27,254 bases of DNA from a virus, in IMG/VR virus record IMGVR_UViG_3300009011_000274, positions 1 through 27,254 of that record. The stretch is one strand, 5' to 3'. Both the position numbers and the translations under genes were made by a program. Under the pieces are notes generated by a model. The model saw nothing but the letters and a program-made list of their open reading frames with translations, had not been told where the DNA came from and did no database searches. Shown in pieces: positions 5,928 to 14,169 of this stretch. Numbering within the stretch: the stretch's first letter is position 1; the number at the start of each line of letters is the position of its first letter.

Positions 5928-7448
5928 ATGGGCATTCTTGAAAGGACACTGGGAGCTATTTCTCCCGGATGGGCAGCGGCACGCGCGCGGGACCGTCTCC
6001 GGCTCAATGCTTATGAAGCGGCTAACCCGTCACGGCTACACAAGGCGAAAAAACAAAGCCAGTCAGCGGACACGTCGGTATTTGCAGCAGGCCAGTCCCT
6101 GCGGGAGCAGGCCCGCTGGCTCGATGAAAACCATGACCTTGTGATCGGCCTGTTCGACAAAATGGAAGATCGGGTAATTGGTGCCCACGGCATCCATGTC
6201 GAGCCCCAGCCACTCGATCTGGAGGGCAACCTCCATTCCGATTTTGCCGGGCAGCTTTCAGCACTCTGGGCGGAATGGTCGGTACGTCCGGAAGTGACCG
6301 GCATGTTTACCCGGCCGGAAGCCGAGCGCCTGCTGTTGCGTTCTGCGCTGCGTGACGGGGAAGTGTTCACGCAACTGGTCAGGGGTAGTGTGCCGGGCCT
6401 GCAGCATGCCACCTCCGTACCGTTCTCGCTGGAAATGCTGGAAGCGGATTTTGTGCCGTTCAACCTGAACAGCACCGCCGGCCAGCAGGTCAGGCAGGGC
6501 ATCATAGTGAACGACTGGGGCCGCCCTATCGGGTACCGGGTCTACAAATACCACCCGGCGAACATGACGCGGTTCAGCGCCGAGCTCAAAACCGTCTCAG
6601 CTGACAACATGCTTCACTTGGCACAGCGTAAGCGACTGCACCAGCTGCGGGGTATCAGCCTGATCCACGGCGTCATTACCCGTCTTTCGGACATTAAGGA
6701 TTACGAAGAGAGCGAACGCGTGGCCGCCCGTATTGCCGCCGCGCTGGGGTTCTATATCAAGCGCGGTGATGCGCAGTCTCTTGGCGATGAAAATGAGTTT
6801 TCACCCCCTGGTGGCCAGCGTCACTACGATATCGCACCGGGCATGATTTATGACGATCTCAAACCCGGCGAGGATTTGGGGATGGTCGAATCTAACCGGC
6901 CTAACGTCCACCTCTACGAGTTCAGAAACGGGCAGATGCGGGCCGTGGCCGCCGGAACGCGTGGCAGCTATTCCAGCATTGCCCGGGACTATAACGGCAC
7001 CTACAGCTCCCAACGGCAGGAGCTGGTGGAGAGCTTCGAAGGGTACAACGTTCTGCAGCAGTGGTTTGTCGGCCAGCACAGCCGCCCCGTTTACCGCGCA
7101 TGGCTGGCGATGGCGCTACTTAGCGGTATCCAGGTTCCGCCGGATGTGGATCCGAACTCTCTCTACAACGCACTTTATCTCGGGCCGGTGATGCCCTGGA
7201 TTGATCCGGGGAAAGAGGCGAACGCCTGGAAGGCCATCGTGCGCGGAGGGGCGGGTACTGAAGCGGAATGGGCGCGTGCCCGGGGGAAAAACCCGCAGGA
7301 GGTTAAGCGCCAGCGCCTGCGTGAGACCGAATTTAACCGTAAACACGGGCTGGTGTTTGATTCCGACGCCGCCAATGACAAAGGAGCGATGCCAGATGCA
7401 ACGGCAAAACCAGACGATAAGCGGCGCGAGCCGGACGATGATGATTAA
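5928..7448 (+). CDS. Portal protein (lambda gpB family)
   Basis: The 506-residue protein matches lambda-type portal proteins in length, position and sequence style. The N-terminal part (RLRLNAYEAANPSR) and the segments LDENHDLVIGLFDKMEDRV and LRSALRDGEVFTQ are typical of the family. It forms the dodecameric ring at one vertex through which DNA enters and to which the connector and tail attach. The C-terminal tail is hydrophilic and acidic (KPDDKRREPDDDD) and probably disordered. The last 53 bases overlap the start of the protease-capsid gene in another frame, as portal and protease genes do in lambda-type head operons. Confidence 0.93.
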   Translation: MGILERTLGAISPGWAAARARDRLRLNAYEAANPSRLHKAKKQSQSADTSVFAAGQSLREQARWLDENHDLVIGLFDKMEDRVIGAHGIHVEPQPLDLEGNLHSDFAGQLSALWAEWSVRPEVTGMFTRPEAERLLLRSALRDGEVFTQLVRGSVPGLQHATSVPFSLEMLEADFVPFNLNSTAGQQVRQGIIVNDWGRPIGYRVYKYHPANMTRFSAELKTVSADNMLHLAQRKRLHQLRGISLIHGVITRLSDIKDYEESERVAARIAAALGFYIKRGDAQSLGDENEFSPPGGQRHYDIAPGMIYDDLKPGEDLGMVESNRPNVHLYEFRNGQMRAVAAGTRGSYSSIARDYNGTYSSQRQELVESFEGYNVLQQWFVGQHSRPVYRAWLAMALLSGIQVPPDVDPNSLYNALYLGPVMPWIDPGKEANAWKAIVRGGAGTEAEWARARGKNPQEVKRQRLRETEFNRKHGLVFDSDAANDKGAMPDATAKPDDKRREPDDDD

Positions 7449-9498
7449 CCCCCGCGCAAGCCTGGCGGGTGTGGATGCGGCAAACGGTCAGTGCTGGTAT
7501 GAGATCCGCGCGATGACAGCCGGGCGCGTTGAAATTTTCCTTTACGACGTGATCGGCGGCTGGGGCATCACCGCCCAGCAGTTTGTCGCGGACTGCAAGG
7601 AGGCGGGAGTGTTTGACGCAAGCGCGGTGGATTTGCATATCCACAGCCCCGGTGGCGATGTGATGCAGGGCTTTGCCATCTACAACACCCTGTCCCGGCT
7701 GAAAGCGAAGGTGGATATCTGGGTGGACGGCGTTGCGGCCAGCATGGCCTCGATGATTGTCTGCCTGCCCGGCGCCACTGTACATATGCCGGAGAACGCC
7801 TGGATCATGGTTCATAAACCGTGGGGCGGCATCGCCGGGGATTCTGACGACATGCGGGACTACGCCGCCTGGCTTGATCGTAACGAAGCCCTGATGCTCA
7901 GCGCCTACATGAACAAAACCGGGTTGGGGCAGGAGGAGCTGGAGGCGATGCTGAAAGCGGAGACCTGGCTTAACGGTGCAGAGGCGGTGGAAAAAGGTTT
8001 CGCCGACACGCTTGAACCTGAACTGCAGGCCGCGGCCTGTGTGAATGAAAACAAACTGAAGGATTACCAGAACATGCCAGAACAGATTAAATCTCTTTTT
8101 GCGCCGCGCGCCGAAGCTCCGGCAAATCAGCCACAGCTGCCCACGCCTGTACAGGCGAATCTTACCCCCCCGGCGACACAGCAGCCCGCGCCGCAGATGA
8201 CAAATATTGACGTCGCCGCGCTGGCCCAGCAGCTGCAGCAGCAGATGCAGGCTTCAAACGCCGAACGCGTGAGCACTGTATCCGCTGTTTTTGAGGCGTT
8301 CCCGACCTTCGCCACGCTGAAGGCGGAGTGCCTCGCCGACTTCACCTGCAGCGCAGAAAAAGCCCGCGACAAGCTGCTGCAGGCGCTGGCGGCGGGTACC
8401 ACCCCAAGCGCAGGGCCGGGTGCCATTCATCTTTTTGCCGGTAACGGTAATCTGGTCGGTGACTCCATCCGTGCGGCGGTGATGACGCGGGCGGGCTATG
8501 CGCAGGCGGAGAAAGACAATGCCTATAACGGCTACACCCTGCGCGAGCTGGCGCGCGCCTCGCTGGTGGATCGCGGCATCGGTATCTCCGGGGCTGGCAC
8601 GGCGCAGGCCATGGTCGGTCTGGCGTTCACTCACAGCAGCAGCGACTTTGGCAATATCCTGATGGATGTGGCGCACAAGGCGGCGCTGATGGGCTGGGAT
8701 GAGGCCACAGAGTCATTCGAACAGTGGACCCGTAAGGGCACGCTGACGGATTTCAAAACCGCGCACCGCGTCGGTCTGGAATCACTGGCATCGCTTCGCA
8801 AGGTCCGCGCCGGGGCGGAATATAAATATGTCACCATCAAGGATCGCGGTGAGCCAATTGCGCTTGCCACCTACGGCGAACTTTTCAGCATTGATCGCCA
8901 GACCATCATCAACGATGACCTTGACATGCTGACCCGTATCCCGCAGGCCATGGGGCTTGCTGCGCGTGCCACCGTGGGCGATCTGGTGTGGGCAGTGCTG
9001 ACCAGCAATCCGAAAATGTCGGACGGTAAGCCGCTGTTCCACGCTGACCACGGCAACCTGGTCTCCGCCGACCTGAGTATCGAAGGTCTGGATACGGCGC
9101 GTAAGGCGATGCTGCTGCAAAAATCCGGCGATCGCCGTCTGAACATTCGCCCGGCCTACATGCTGACGCCAGTTGCTATCGAGTCCCGGGCTAACCAGCT
9201 GATCAAATCTGCAAGCGTGCCTGGCGCCGATGCCAACAGCGGTATCGTGAACCCGATCCAGAACTTTGTGACCGTGGCCTCTGAGGCGCGTCTGGATGAC
9301 AGCAGCCCGACCGATTTCTACCTGACCGCTGCGCAGGGGCGCGACACTATCGAGGTGGCGTATCTGGACGGTATTGATACGCCGTATCTGGAGCAGCAGC
9401 AGGGCTTTACCGTTGACGGTGCCGCCTTCAAGGTGCGCATCGATGCCGGGGTGGCGCCGCTTGACTGGCGAGGCATGGTTAAAGTCACCAAAAAATAA
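7396..9498 (+). CDS. ClpP-type prohead protease fused to major capsid protein (Mu gpT-like)
   Basis: This is one 700-residue polyprotein. Residues about 40-210 are a ClpP-like serine protease: oxyanion segment SPGGD 84-88, catalytic Ser116 (GVAASMAS), His140 (IMVHKP) and probable Asp204 (KGFAD). Residues about 227-320 are a Pro/Gln-rich linker and helical stretch (AALAQQLQQQMQ), likely the scaffold. The rest, from about 345, is a Mu gpT-type major head protein ending in WRGMVKVTKK. The protease should clear the scaffold and free the capsid domain. I choose ATG7396 because AAGGAG at 7381-7386 precedes it by 9 bases; the frame stays open upstream inside the portal gene. An internal ATG at 8074, preceded by AAGGA, could make a separate scaffold-capsid protein of 474 residues. 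Confidence 0.92.
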   Translation: MQRQNQTISGASRTMMINPRASLAGVDAANGQCWYEIRAMTAGRVEIFLYDVIGGWGITAQQFVADCKEAGVFDASAVDLHIHSPGGDVMQGFAIYNTLSRLKAKVDIWVDGVAASMASMIVCLPGATVHMPENAWIMVHKPWGGIAGDSDDMRDYAAWLDRNEALMLSAYMNKTGLGQEELEAMLKAETWLNGAEAVEKGFADTLEPELQAAACVNENKLKDYQNMPEQIKSLFAPRAEAPANQPQLPTPVQANLTPPATQQPAPQMTNIDVAALAQQLQQQMQASNAERVSTVSAVFEAFPTFATLKAECLADFTCSAEKARDKLLQALAAGTTPSAGPGAIHLFAGNGNLVGDSIRAAVMTRAGYAQAEKDNAYNGYTLRELARASLVDRGIGISGAGTAQAMVGLAFTHSSSDFGNILMDVAHKAALMGWDEATESFEQWTRKGTLTDFKTAHRVGLESLASLRKVRAGAEYKYVTIKDRGEPIALATYGELFSIDRQTIINDDLDMLTRIPQAMGLAARATVGDLVWAVLTSNPKMSDGKPLFHADHGNLVSADLSIEGLDTARKAMLLQKSGDRRLNIRPAYMLTPVAIESRANQLIKSASVPGADANSGIVNPIQNFVTVASEARLDDSSPTDFYLTAAQGRDTIEVAYLDGIDTPYLEQQQGFTVDGAAFKVRIDAGVAPLDWRGMVKVTKK

Positions 9499-9500
9499 TG

Positions 9501-9550
9501 ACCGTCATCTGGCGGTTTTTTTTACGGAGCGGCGCGTGCAGCTCCTTTTT
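9501..9550 (+). terminator. Two tandem intrinsic terminators after the capsid gene
   Basis: The first hairpin pairs ACCGTC (9501-9506) with GGCGGT (9511-9516), with one G-U pair and an ATCT loop, and leads into eight Ts. The second pairs GGAGC (9526-9530) with GCTCC (9541-9545), followed by TTTTT. Both lie in the 69-base gap between the capsid and decoration genes, inside what must be one late operon. They probably lower downstream expression or depend on antitermination. Confidence 0.7.
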
Positions 9551-9567
9551 ATTTCTGGAGAAAAAAA

Positions 9568-9903
9568 ATGGCGAAAAATTATCAGCAGGACGGCAACACC
9601 CTGGATTTTCAGAATACTGGTGCGACTGATATTCATTCTGGGGACGCCGTGCTTTCGGGCGTGCTGGTGGGCGTCGCTCACGATGACATCCCTGCAGGGC
9701 TGTGGGGCGTACTGCACACCACGGGCGTGTTCGTTCTGCCAAAAGCGGCGGAGGAGGTCACTGTTGGTCAGAAGCTCTATCTGGCAGACGGCAAACTGAC
9801 CGTGGAAGCGGGTGAGTCGGCGACTCCGAATCCTCTGGCGGGTACTGCCTGGGCTGCGGCTGCGGCGGACGCCGATACTGTTCCGGTCCGGCTGGGTTAC
9901 TGA
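9568..9903 (+). CDS. Capsid decoration protein (DUF2190-like)
   Basis: This 111-residue protein is built of short beta-rich segments (SGDAVLSGVLVGVAHDD, GVFVLPKAAEEVTVGQKLYL, TVPVRLGY) typical of the DUF2190 family, found just after major capsid genes and regarded as head decoration or cement proteins. These sit on the outer surface of the mature shell and stabilise it against the pressure of packed DNA. GGAG lies 8 bases before ATG9568. The stop overlaps the next start (ATG at 9903). It is separated from the capsid gene by two terminators, so its level may be set apart from that of the capsid. Confidence 0.75.
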   Translation: MAKNYQQDGNTLDFQNTGATDIHSGDAVLSGVLVGVAHDDIPAGLWGVLHTTGVFVLPKAAEEVTVGQKLYLADGKLTVEAGESATPNPLAGTAWAAAAADADTVPVRLGY

Positions 9904-10259
9904 TGAACCGCTTTCGTGCCCGGATGGCTCGTGCGGATGCACGGATCTCCCGGGCTTTTTCCGAGGTGCTGCCCGCCGTACTGACCATCGACGCTGAGGT
10001 GCGACCTGTTACCGTTATTTTCGAGACGCCCGATGCCCCGGTTGACGTGCCCGGCGGTGGGCAAATTCAGGATCGCTCTCCGGCCTTCAGTGCGATGACC
10101 GCCGATATCGCGGGGCTTGAGAAGCACCACGGCGTGGAAATCAACGGCACGGCTTATCGTGTGACGCATGTCGGGGCTGATGAAGAAGGCCGCACCCGCG
10201 TCACGCTGGCATATGGCGCATCGGGTAAGGTGCAGCCGGACATCAATAAGTGGAGCTGA
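9903..10259 (+). CDS. Head-tail attachment protein, lambda FII-like
   Basis: The 118-residue protein fits the Phage_attach group (lambda FII-like) in size, position after the decoration gene, and pattern. It has a short N-terminal helix (FRARMARADARISRAFSEVL) and then beta segments (RPVTVIFETPD, YRVTHVGADEEGRTRVTLAYG). Such proteins bind the connector after packaging and form the surface to which the preassembled tail docks. The start overlaps the preceding stop and the next gene begins one base after its own stop, so it is tightly coupled. Sequence similarity to FII itself is not obvious by eye, so the call leans on gene order. Confidence 0.65.
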   Translation: MNRFRARMARADARISRAFSEVLPAVLTIDAEVRPVTVIFETPDAPVDVPGGGQIQDRSPAFSAMTADIAGLEKHHGVEINGTAYRVTHVGADEEGRTRVTLAYGASGKVQPDINKWS

Positions 10260-10260
10260 T

Positions 10261-10923
10261 ATGGCGCGTGAGTCCAGACTGCGGCGGGATTTGCCCGTCG
10301 ATATCGATGTGGATGCCATCTGGCGGATAGCTGAGCACATCGGTGCCACCCATAAGCAGTTTCGGGCAGCGTATTCTCGCGCGCTGAAACGTACCGCCGC
10401 TACCCTGCGTAAAAAAGCGATGGCAGACCTGAAGGACGGGCTGGCCCCCCGCAGCCTGGACCTTGTACGTCGACGCCTGCTTTCCTTTCGCCTCGATCGC
10501 GCCTCTCAGTCAAAGCTGGATAACTTTCGTCTCTGGTTTGGCCTGAATGCCATCAAGGTCAAAGATTTGAAAGGTCGGATTAACGGGCGGGTACGGCCTC
10601 GCCATTCCAGGCGTGATAAATCCACCGGACGGTTTATTAAGGCACGGCGCCAGGCGGACAATGCCGGGTTTACGCCAAAGGGCAGCATGCTTACCCCGCG
10701 AACATTTGAAAATGGGGAAGTGGCACGCTCCCGCCGTGAGAACAGGCGAACGGTGATTATTCGCGATCCTGACACGCGCCGCACCCGCGAGGCGGAAGTT
10801 GATATTTATGAGCCGATGCTGAACTACATCGAAGATAACGCCTTTGCGGAGGCGATGGAGATTTTCATGCATCACTTTGAAACCGATCTGCGCGGGCGCG
10901 TGAAAGCCCGTATTTCTGTCTGA
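10261..10923 (+). CDS. Tail completion protein, lambda gpZ-like
   Basis: The 220-residue protein is strongly basic, with many Arg and Lys residues in the middle part, and matches the prophage minor tail protein Z pattern (RAAYSRALKRTAATLRKKAMADLK near the N-terminus; DLRGRVKARISV at the end). In lambda, gpZ acts late in tail maturation and helps position DNA in the tail tube. ATG10261 lies one base after the previous stop. The reading frame is open further upstream inside the previous gene, but ATG10261 fits the compact operon. The segment around FTPKGSMLTPRTFENGEVARS is a probable surface loop. Confidence 0.72.
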   Translation: MARESRLRRDLPVDIDVDAIWRIAEHIGATHKQFRAAYSRALKRTAATLRKKAMADLKDGLAPRSLDLVRRRLLSFRLDRASQSKLDNFRLWFGLNAIKVKDLKGRINGRVRPRHSRRDKSTGRFIKARRQADNAGFTPKGSMLTPRTFENGEVARSRRENRRTVIIRDPDTRRTREAEVDIYEPMLNYIEDNAFAEAMEIFMHHFETDLRGRVKARISV

Positions 10924-10931
10924 GGTGAACC

Positions 10932-11486
10932 ATGGCTGAGCCATTACTGCTGGGCCAGTATCATGATGCCGTCACCGGCGCGCTGAAAAACATTACGTGG
11001 GTGCGCGACGCCGATGCCTATCCGGAAAAAAACGTGCCCCGTTTTACCGGGCTGACTACCCCGGCAGTGTATTTCTCTATCAACGGCTGGGAGCAGGGTG
11101 GAGGCAACGAAGGCCAGCTCAACGTGGAGCTCTCCTGCGATTTGTTCGTGGTCGTGGATGCGGCTGGCATGGGCATCAGTAGGCCAGAAATTTTCCTGCG
11201 CACGGCGGCAGCCGATATCACGCAGTGGATTGACGGCCAGCAGTTCGGCCTGACGCATCTGCAGCCCGCCGTTTTTGTCGATGCGTCACGCGACGAGTTC
11301 GATCCGCGCATGGATGACTATCTGGTATGGCGAATTTCCTTCACTCAGTCTGCCGCCTTTGGTGCCGATCCGTTTGCGCAGCTGAATGCCCCGTTGAAAT
11401 CGGCGTGGCTTGGTAAGGCGCCGGATATCGGTCGCGCGCACGTGGACGACTACCAGCTCATATACGAGGCCAAACCCGATGAGTGA
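10932..11486 (+). CDS. Unrecognised tail protein, probable tail terminator
   Basis: I do not recognise this 184-residue protein by family. It is acidic, has mixed beta-rich segments (GLTTPAVYFSINGWEQGG, LNVELSCDLFVVVDAAG), and lacks membrane segments or a signal peptide. It lies between a gpZ-like gene and the spike gene. In lambda the gene after Z is the tail terminator U, and contractile phages also need a terminator ring at this stage, so a tail terminator or head-proximal tail completion role is the best inference. GAGGTG sits before ATG10932. The stop overlaps the next gene by 8 bases. Confidence 0.5.
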   Translation: MAEPLLLGQYHDAVTGALKNITWVRDADAYPEKNVPRFTGLTTPAVYFSINGWEQGGGNEGQLNVELSCDLFVVVDAAGMGISRPEIFLRTAAADITQWIDGQQFGLTHLQPAVFVDASRDEFDPRMDDYLVWRISFTQSAAFGADPFAQLNAPLKSAWLGKAPDIGRAHVDDYQLIYEAKPDE

Positions 11487-12102
11487 TATTGAGGGCGATT
11501 TGCAGCGCCGCCTGGCGAATATCGTCCGGCGCGGCGTTATCCATTCCGTTAAGCATGACGGTATCCCGAAATGCCGGGTCGATCTGGGCGATATCACCAC
11601 CACCTGGCTGCCGCTTTGCCAGGGCTTTTCAGGGACGAACCGGGCAGATTCTAATCCGTATGCGGTGGGCGATGCGGTCACGGTGCTGTCGGAGGCGGGC
11701 GAGCTGAACAATGGACGGGTGTTTCCCGGCTGGAATACCGGCGGCCTGCCGGTGCCGGAGGGTAGCGACAGCGAACATATTACCCGGTATGGCGACGGTA
11801 CCGAGATCCGATATGACCGTGCCGCGCATGCGCTGACCATCACCCTGGCGGAAGGCGGGAGCTACAAAATCGTCGGTAAGGGTACGCTGGACGGCCCGGT
11901 GGAAATCACCGACACCCTGACCGTTCAGGGAAAAACGCAGATCAATGCCGATACGAACGTTGCCGGAAATATCGGAGCAACACAGGAAATTTCAGACGGT
12001 ACCGGAAAAATGAGCGGGATCCGCGAAACCTTTAACGGCCACGATCACGATGAAAATGGTGACGGCGGCGGCACCACAAATCCCCCTAATCAACAAATGT
12101 GA
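11479..12102 (+). CDS. Baseplate spike, P2 gpV-like (membrane-piercing)
   Basis: This 207-residue protein has the gpV plan. It has a short N-terminal helix, an OB-fold region (about 20-90; GIPKCRVDLGDITTTWLPL, YAVGDAVTVLSEAGELNNG), then a repetitive beta-helix (ITLAEGGSYKIVGKG, GPVEITDTLTVQGKTQIN). A tip with histidines (FNGHDHDENGDGG) resembles the metal-binding HxH tip of such spikes. It forms the trimeric needle at the centre of the baseplate that pierces the outer membrane. ATG11479 is preceded by GAGG at 11465 and overlaps the previous gene by 8 bases; an upstream in-frame start is less likely. Its location before the sheath, not beside gpW as in P2, is unusual. Confidence 0.85.
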   Translation: MSDIEGDLQRRLANIVRRGVIHSVKHDGIPKCRVDLGDITTTWLPLCQGFSGTNRADSNPYAVGDAVTVLSEAGELNNGRVFPGWNTGGLPVPEGSDSEHITRYGDGTEIRYDRAAHALTITLAEGGSYKIVGKGTLDGPVEITDTLTVQGKTQINADTNVAGNIGATQEISDGTGKMSGIRETFNGHDHDENGDGGGTTNPPNQQM

Positions 12103-12123
12103 CCTGCCGCGGCAGGTTTTTTT
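12102..12123 (+). terminator. Intrinsic terminator between spike and sheath genes
   Basis: The perfect palindrome ACCTGCCGCGGCAGGT (12102-12117) is followed by a run of seven Ts. It starts inside the spike gene's stop codon and ends 17 bases before the sheath start. It is another terminator within the late operon. Confidence 0.82.
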
Positions 12124-12140
12124 ATGCCTGGAGAAAATGA

Positions 12141-13619
12141 ATGGCGAATTTACATGGTGTAGAAACGATCGAGCTGACGTCCGGTACGGTCGCGGTCACG
12201 ACGATCCAGACGGCCATTATCGGTCTGGTGGGCACCGCACCGGATGCCTCAGCTGGTAGTCCGGCAGCGGGTACCGTCGGGACGCCAATACTGGACAACG
12301 TCGTGGAGTTTACCGCCACGCTCGTCGGAAGGGCTGGCAATGTGCTGGTGGTTAACGCAGTAGCTGGCGTTCCCGATGCGGAAAATCCCGCTGAGGTCGA
12401 GACGGCTGCCGTCTGGGACGCCGCGGCTTCAACCCTGACCATCACGCTGGGCTGTGATGAAGGCGGCAAGCTAAAGGCGACCCCTGCAGACGTCGTTAAC
12501 GCCGTCGGTGCGGTAGAGGATGTGAAGGTCACGGCAAAAGGTAGCGGCAGCGGAATTGTATCTCCGTTTAGCCTGCAACTGGTCGGCGGCGAGGATGAGC
12601 CGTTCCCGCTGAATACGCCCGTTGCGATTGTGGGCACCACGATGCTGTCCCGTCTGGGGGACAAGGGCACGCTCAAACAGGCGCTGACCGAAATTAACGA
12701 CCAGCGAAACGCCCTGACGGTGGTGGTTCGCGTTGCTGAAAACGCTGACGCGCAAAATACGGAAAAGCAGCGGGCAGCGGTGCTGGCCGGGATCGGCGCG
12801 CTGTCGTCTGCCAAATCCGTGACGACGTACCAGCCACGTATCGTGATTGCGCCGGGATTCAGCGAGGATGATGCCGTGGGCAAGGCGCTGGAGACCGTTG
12901 CGGGCAAGCTGCGGGCGGTGGCGTATGTTGACTGCGCTGCGGGTGCCACGCTGCAGGAGGTGGTGCAGCGCCGTCAGTCCTACGGCATGCGCACCGAGCT
13001 GCTGCGCCCGCGCGTGCAGGTCAGCAACGCCGATGGCCAGCTGGTCTACCGCCCATATTCTGCCTTCGCGGCGGGGCTACGCGCCCGCATCGACTTCGAG
13101 AAGGGCTGGTGGTGGAGCAAATCCAACCAGGACATCAATAACATCCTCGGGGTGGAGCAGATCGATGAGTTCATTCTGGGGGATGAAAACTGCGACGCAA
13201 ACCTGCTGAACATGCAGAACGTCTCCACCATCATCCGCAGGGCCGGGTTTAAGCACTGGGGCAACCGTCTTTGCGGTACCGATCCGCAGTGGCGTTTTGA
13301 ATCAGTCCGCCGTACCGCTGACGTCATCGAGGACAGTATTCAGGAGACGATGCTGGAATACGTTGACCGCCCTCTGGACCGCGAGAACGCCGACGACATC
13401 ATCGGCACCATCAACGCTTATATGCGCCAGCTCGTCGGGCTCGGGGCCATTTTTGGCGGCCGGGCCTGGCTGGATGAGGAGCTGAATACTGCAGAAAGCA
13501 TGGCGGCGGGCGTGCTGTACATCAACTACGACTTTGGTCCGAAATCGCCGACTGAGCTTATCAGCCTGCGCGTCCGGGTGAATAACAACTATGCGCTTGA
13601 GGAGATGCTGACAGCATGA
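12141..13619 (+). CDS. Contractile tail sheath protein
   Basis: The 492-residue protein matches contractile sheath proteins (P2 FI and Mu L group). The N-terminal beta-rich domain is variable, and the middle domain has the PRIVIAPGFSEDDAVGKAL type motif with segments such as AVAYVDCAAGATLQEVV. The conserved C-terminal part includes RRTADVIEDSIQETMLEYVDRP and LISLRVRVNNNYALEEML. It polymerises around the tube and contracts on adsorption, driving the spike through the envelope. GGAG precedes ATG12141. The tube gene overlaps its stop as ATGA. Terminators flank the sheath-tube pair on both sides, so these abundant proteins may share one discrete mRNA. Confidence 0.92.
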   Translation: MANLHGVETIELTSGTVAVTTIQTAIIGLVGTAPDASAGSPAAGTVGTPILDNVVEFTATLVGRAGNVLVVNAVAGVPDAENPAEVETAAVWDAAASTLTITLGCDEGGKLKATPADVVNAVGAVEDVKVTAKGSGSGIVSPFSLQLVGGEDEPFPLNTPVAIVGTTMLSRLGDKGTLKQALTEINDQRNALTVVVRVAENADAQNTEKQRAAVLAGIGALSSAKSVTTYQPRIVIAPGFSEDDAVGKALETVAGKLRAVAYVDCAAGATLQEVVQRRQSYGMRTELLRPRVQVSNADGQLVYRPYSAFAAGLRARIDFEKGWWWSKSNQDINNILGVEQIDEFILGDENCDANLLNMQNVSTIIRRAGFKHWGNRLCGTDPQWRFESVRRTADVIEDSIQETMLEYVDRPLDRENADDIIGTINAYMRQLVGLGAIFGGRAWLDEELNTAESMAAGVLYINYDFGPKSPTELISLRVRVNNNYALEEMLTA

Positions 13620-14122
13620 GCGAAAAAAACACGTTACGCGTCTGGACCTTTTTCCGGCAGGGGATCCGCATTCAGGGGGCACATGAGTTTACGCCGCCGA
13701 CGTTGTCCATCGTTAAAACCGATCTGCGCACCGGCGCGCAGGATGCACCTTCTCCCGTGGATGACGGCATGGAGGCCCTGACCTGTCAGCTGAAATTCTA
13801 CGGTATCGATACGGACATGCTGACTGCATTTGGGTTTGTCAGCGGCAGCCGCCCGCGCTTTACGGCCTATCAGGGTTATCTGGCGAACGGTACCGCGCTG
13901 GGCACCATTGAGGAGATTGAAGGCTTTGTGCAGACCGTTACGCCGGATGCGCGGGGTAAGGATAGTCTGTCCGAAAATGCCGTCACGGTGGAAATCGCCG
14001 TGAGCTATTACCGCCAGACCAAAGATGGCCGTGAGCTTTTTGCCATTGATACCGAGCGATTTGCGCGACGGGTAAATGGTGTAGATGTCCTGTCCGGTCT
14101 GTCGGCGAAAGTCCGACTTTAA
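13616..14122 (+). CDS. Tail tube protein (P2 FII-like)
   Basis: The 168-residue protein directly follows the sheath gene, as the tube gene does in P2 and Mu, and has the right length. It begins MSEKNTLRVWTFFRQGIRIQG and has alternating beta-rich stretches such as LTCQLKFYGIDTDMLTAFGFV and AVTVEIAVSYYRQTKDGRELF. These fit the beta-barrel that stacks as hexameric rings to form the inner tube through which DNA passes. ATG13616 overlaps the sheath stop as ATGA, so the two are translated in fixed proportion. It is followed by an intrinsic terminator. Confidence 0.88.
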   Translation: MSEKNTLRVWTFFRQGIRIQGAHEFTPPTLSIVKTDLRTGAQDAPSPVDDGMEALTCQLKFYGIDTDMLTAFGFVSGSRPRFTAYQGYLANGTALGTIEEIEGFVQTVTPDARGKDSLSENAVTVEIAVSYYRQTKDGRELFAIDTERFARRVNGVDVLSGLSAKVRL

Positions 14123-14135
14123 ATAAGATACTGAC

Positions 14136-14157
14136 AACGGCCTGCGGGCCGTTTTTT
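14136..14157 (+). terminator. Intrinsic terminator after the tail tube gene
   Basis: AACGGCC (14136-14142) pairs perfectly with GGCCGTT (14147-14153) around a TGCG loop and runs into six Ts. It closes the sheath-tube block and lies directly before the tail chaperone gene, whose ribosome site GGAG is at 14160-14163. Confidence 0.85.
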
Positions 14158-14169
14158 ATGGAGATAAAC

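Noticed and set aside
12122-12949. 275-codon minus-strand frame opposite the tail sheath gene
   Set aside because: Low-complexity Ser/Thr/Ala/Pro-rich product that mirrors the codon bias of the sheath gene; no start signals.
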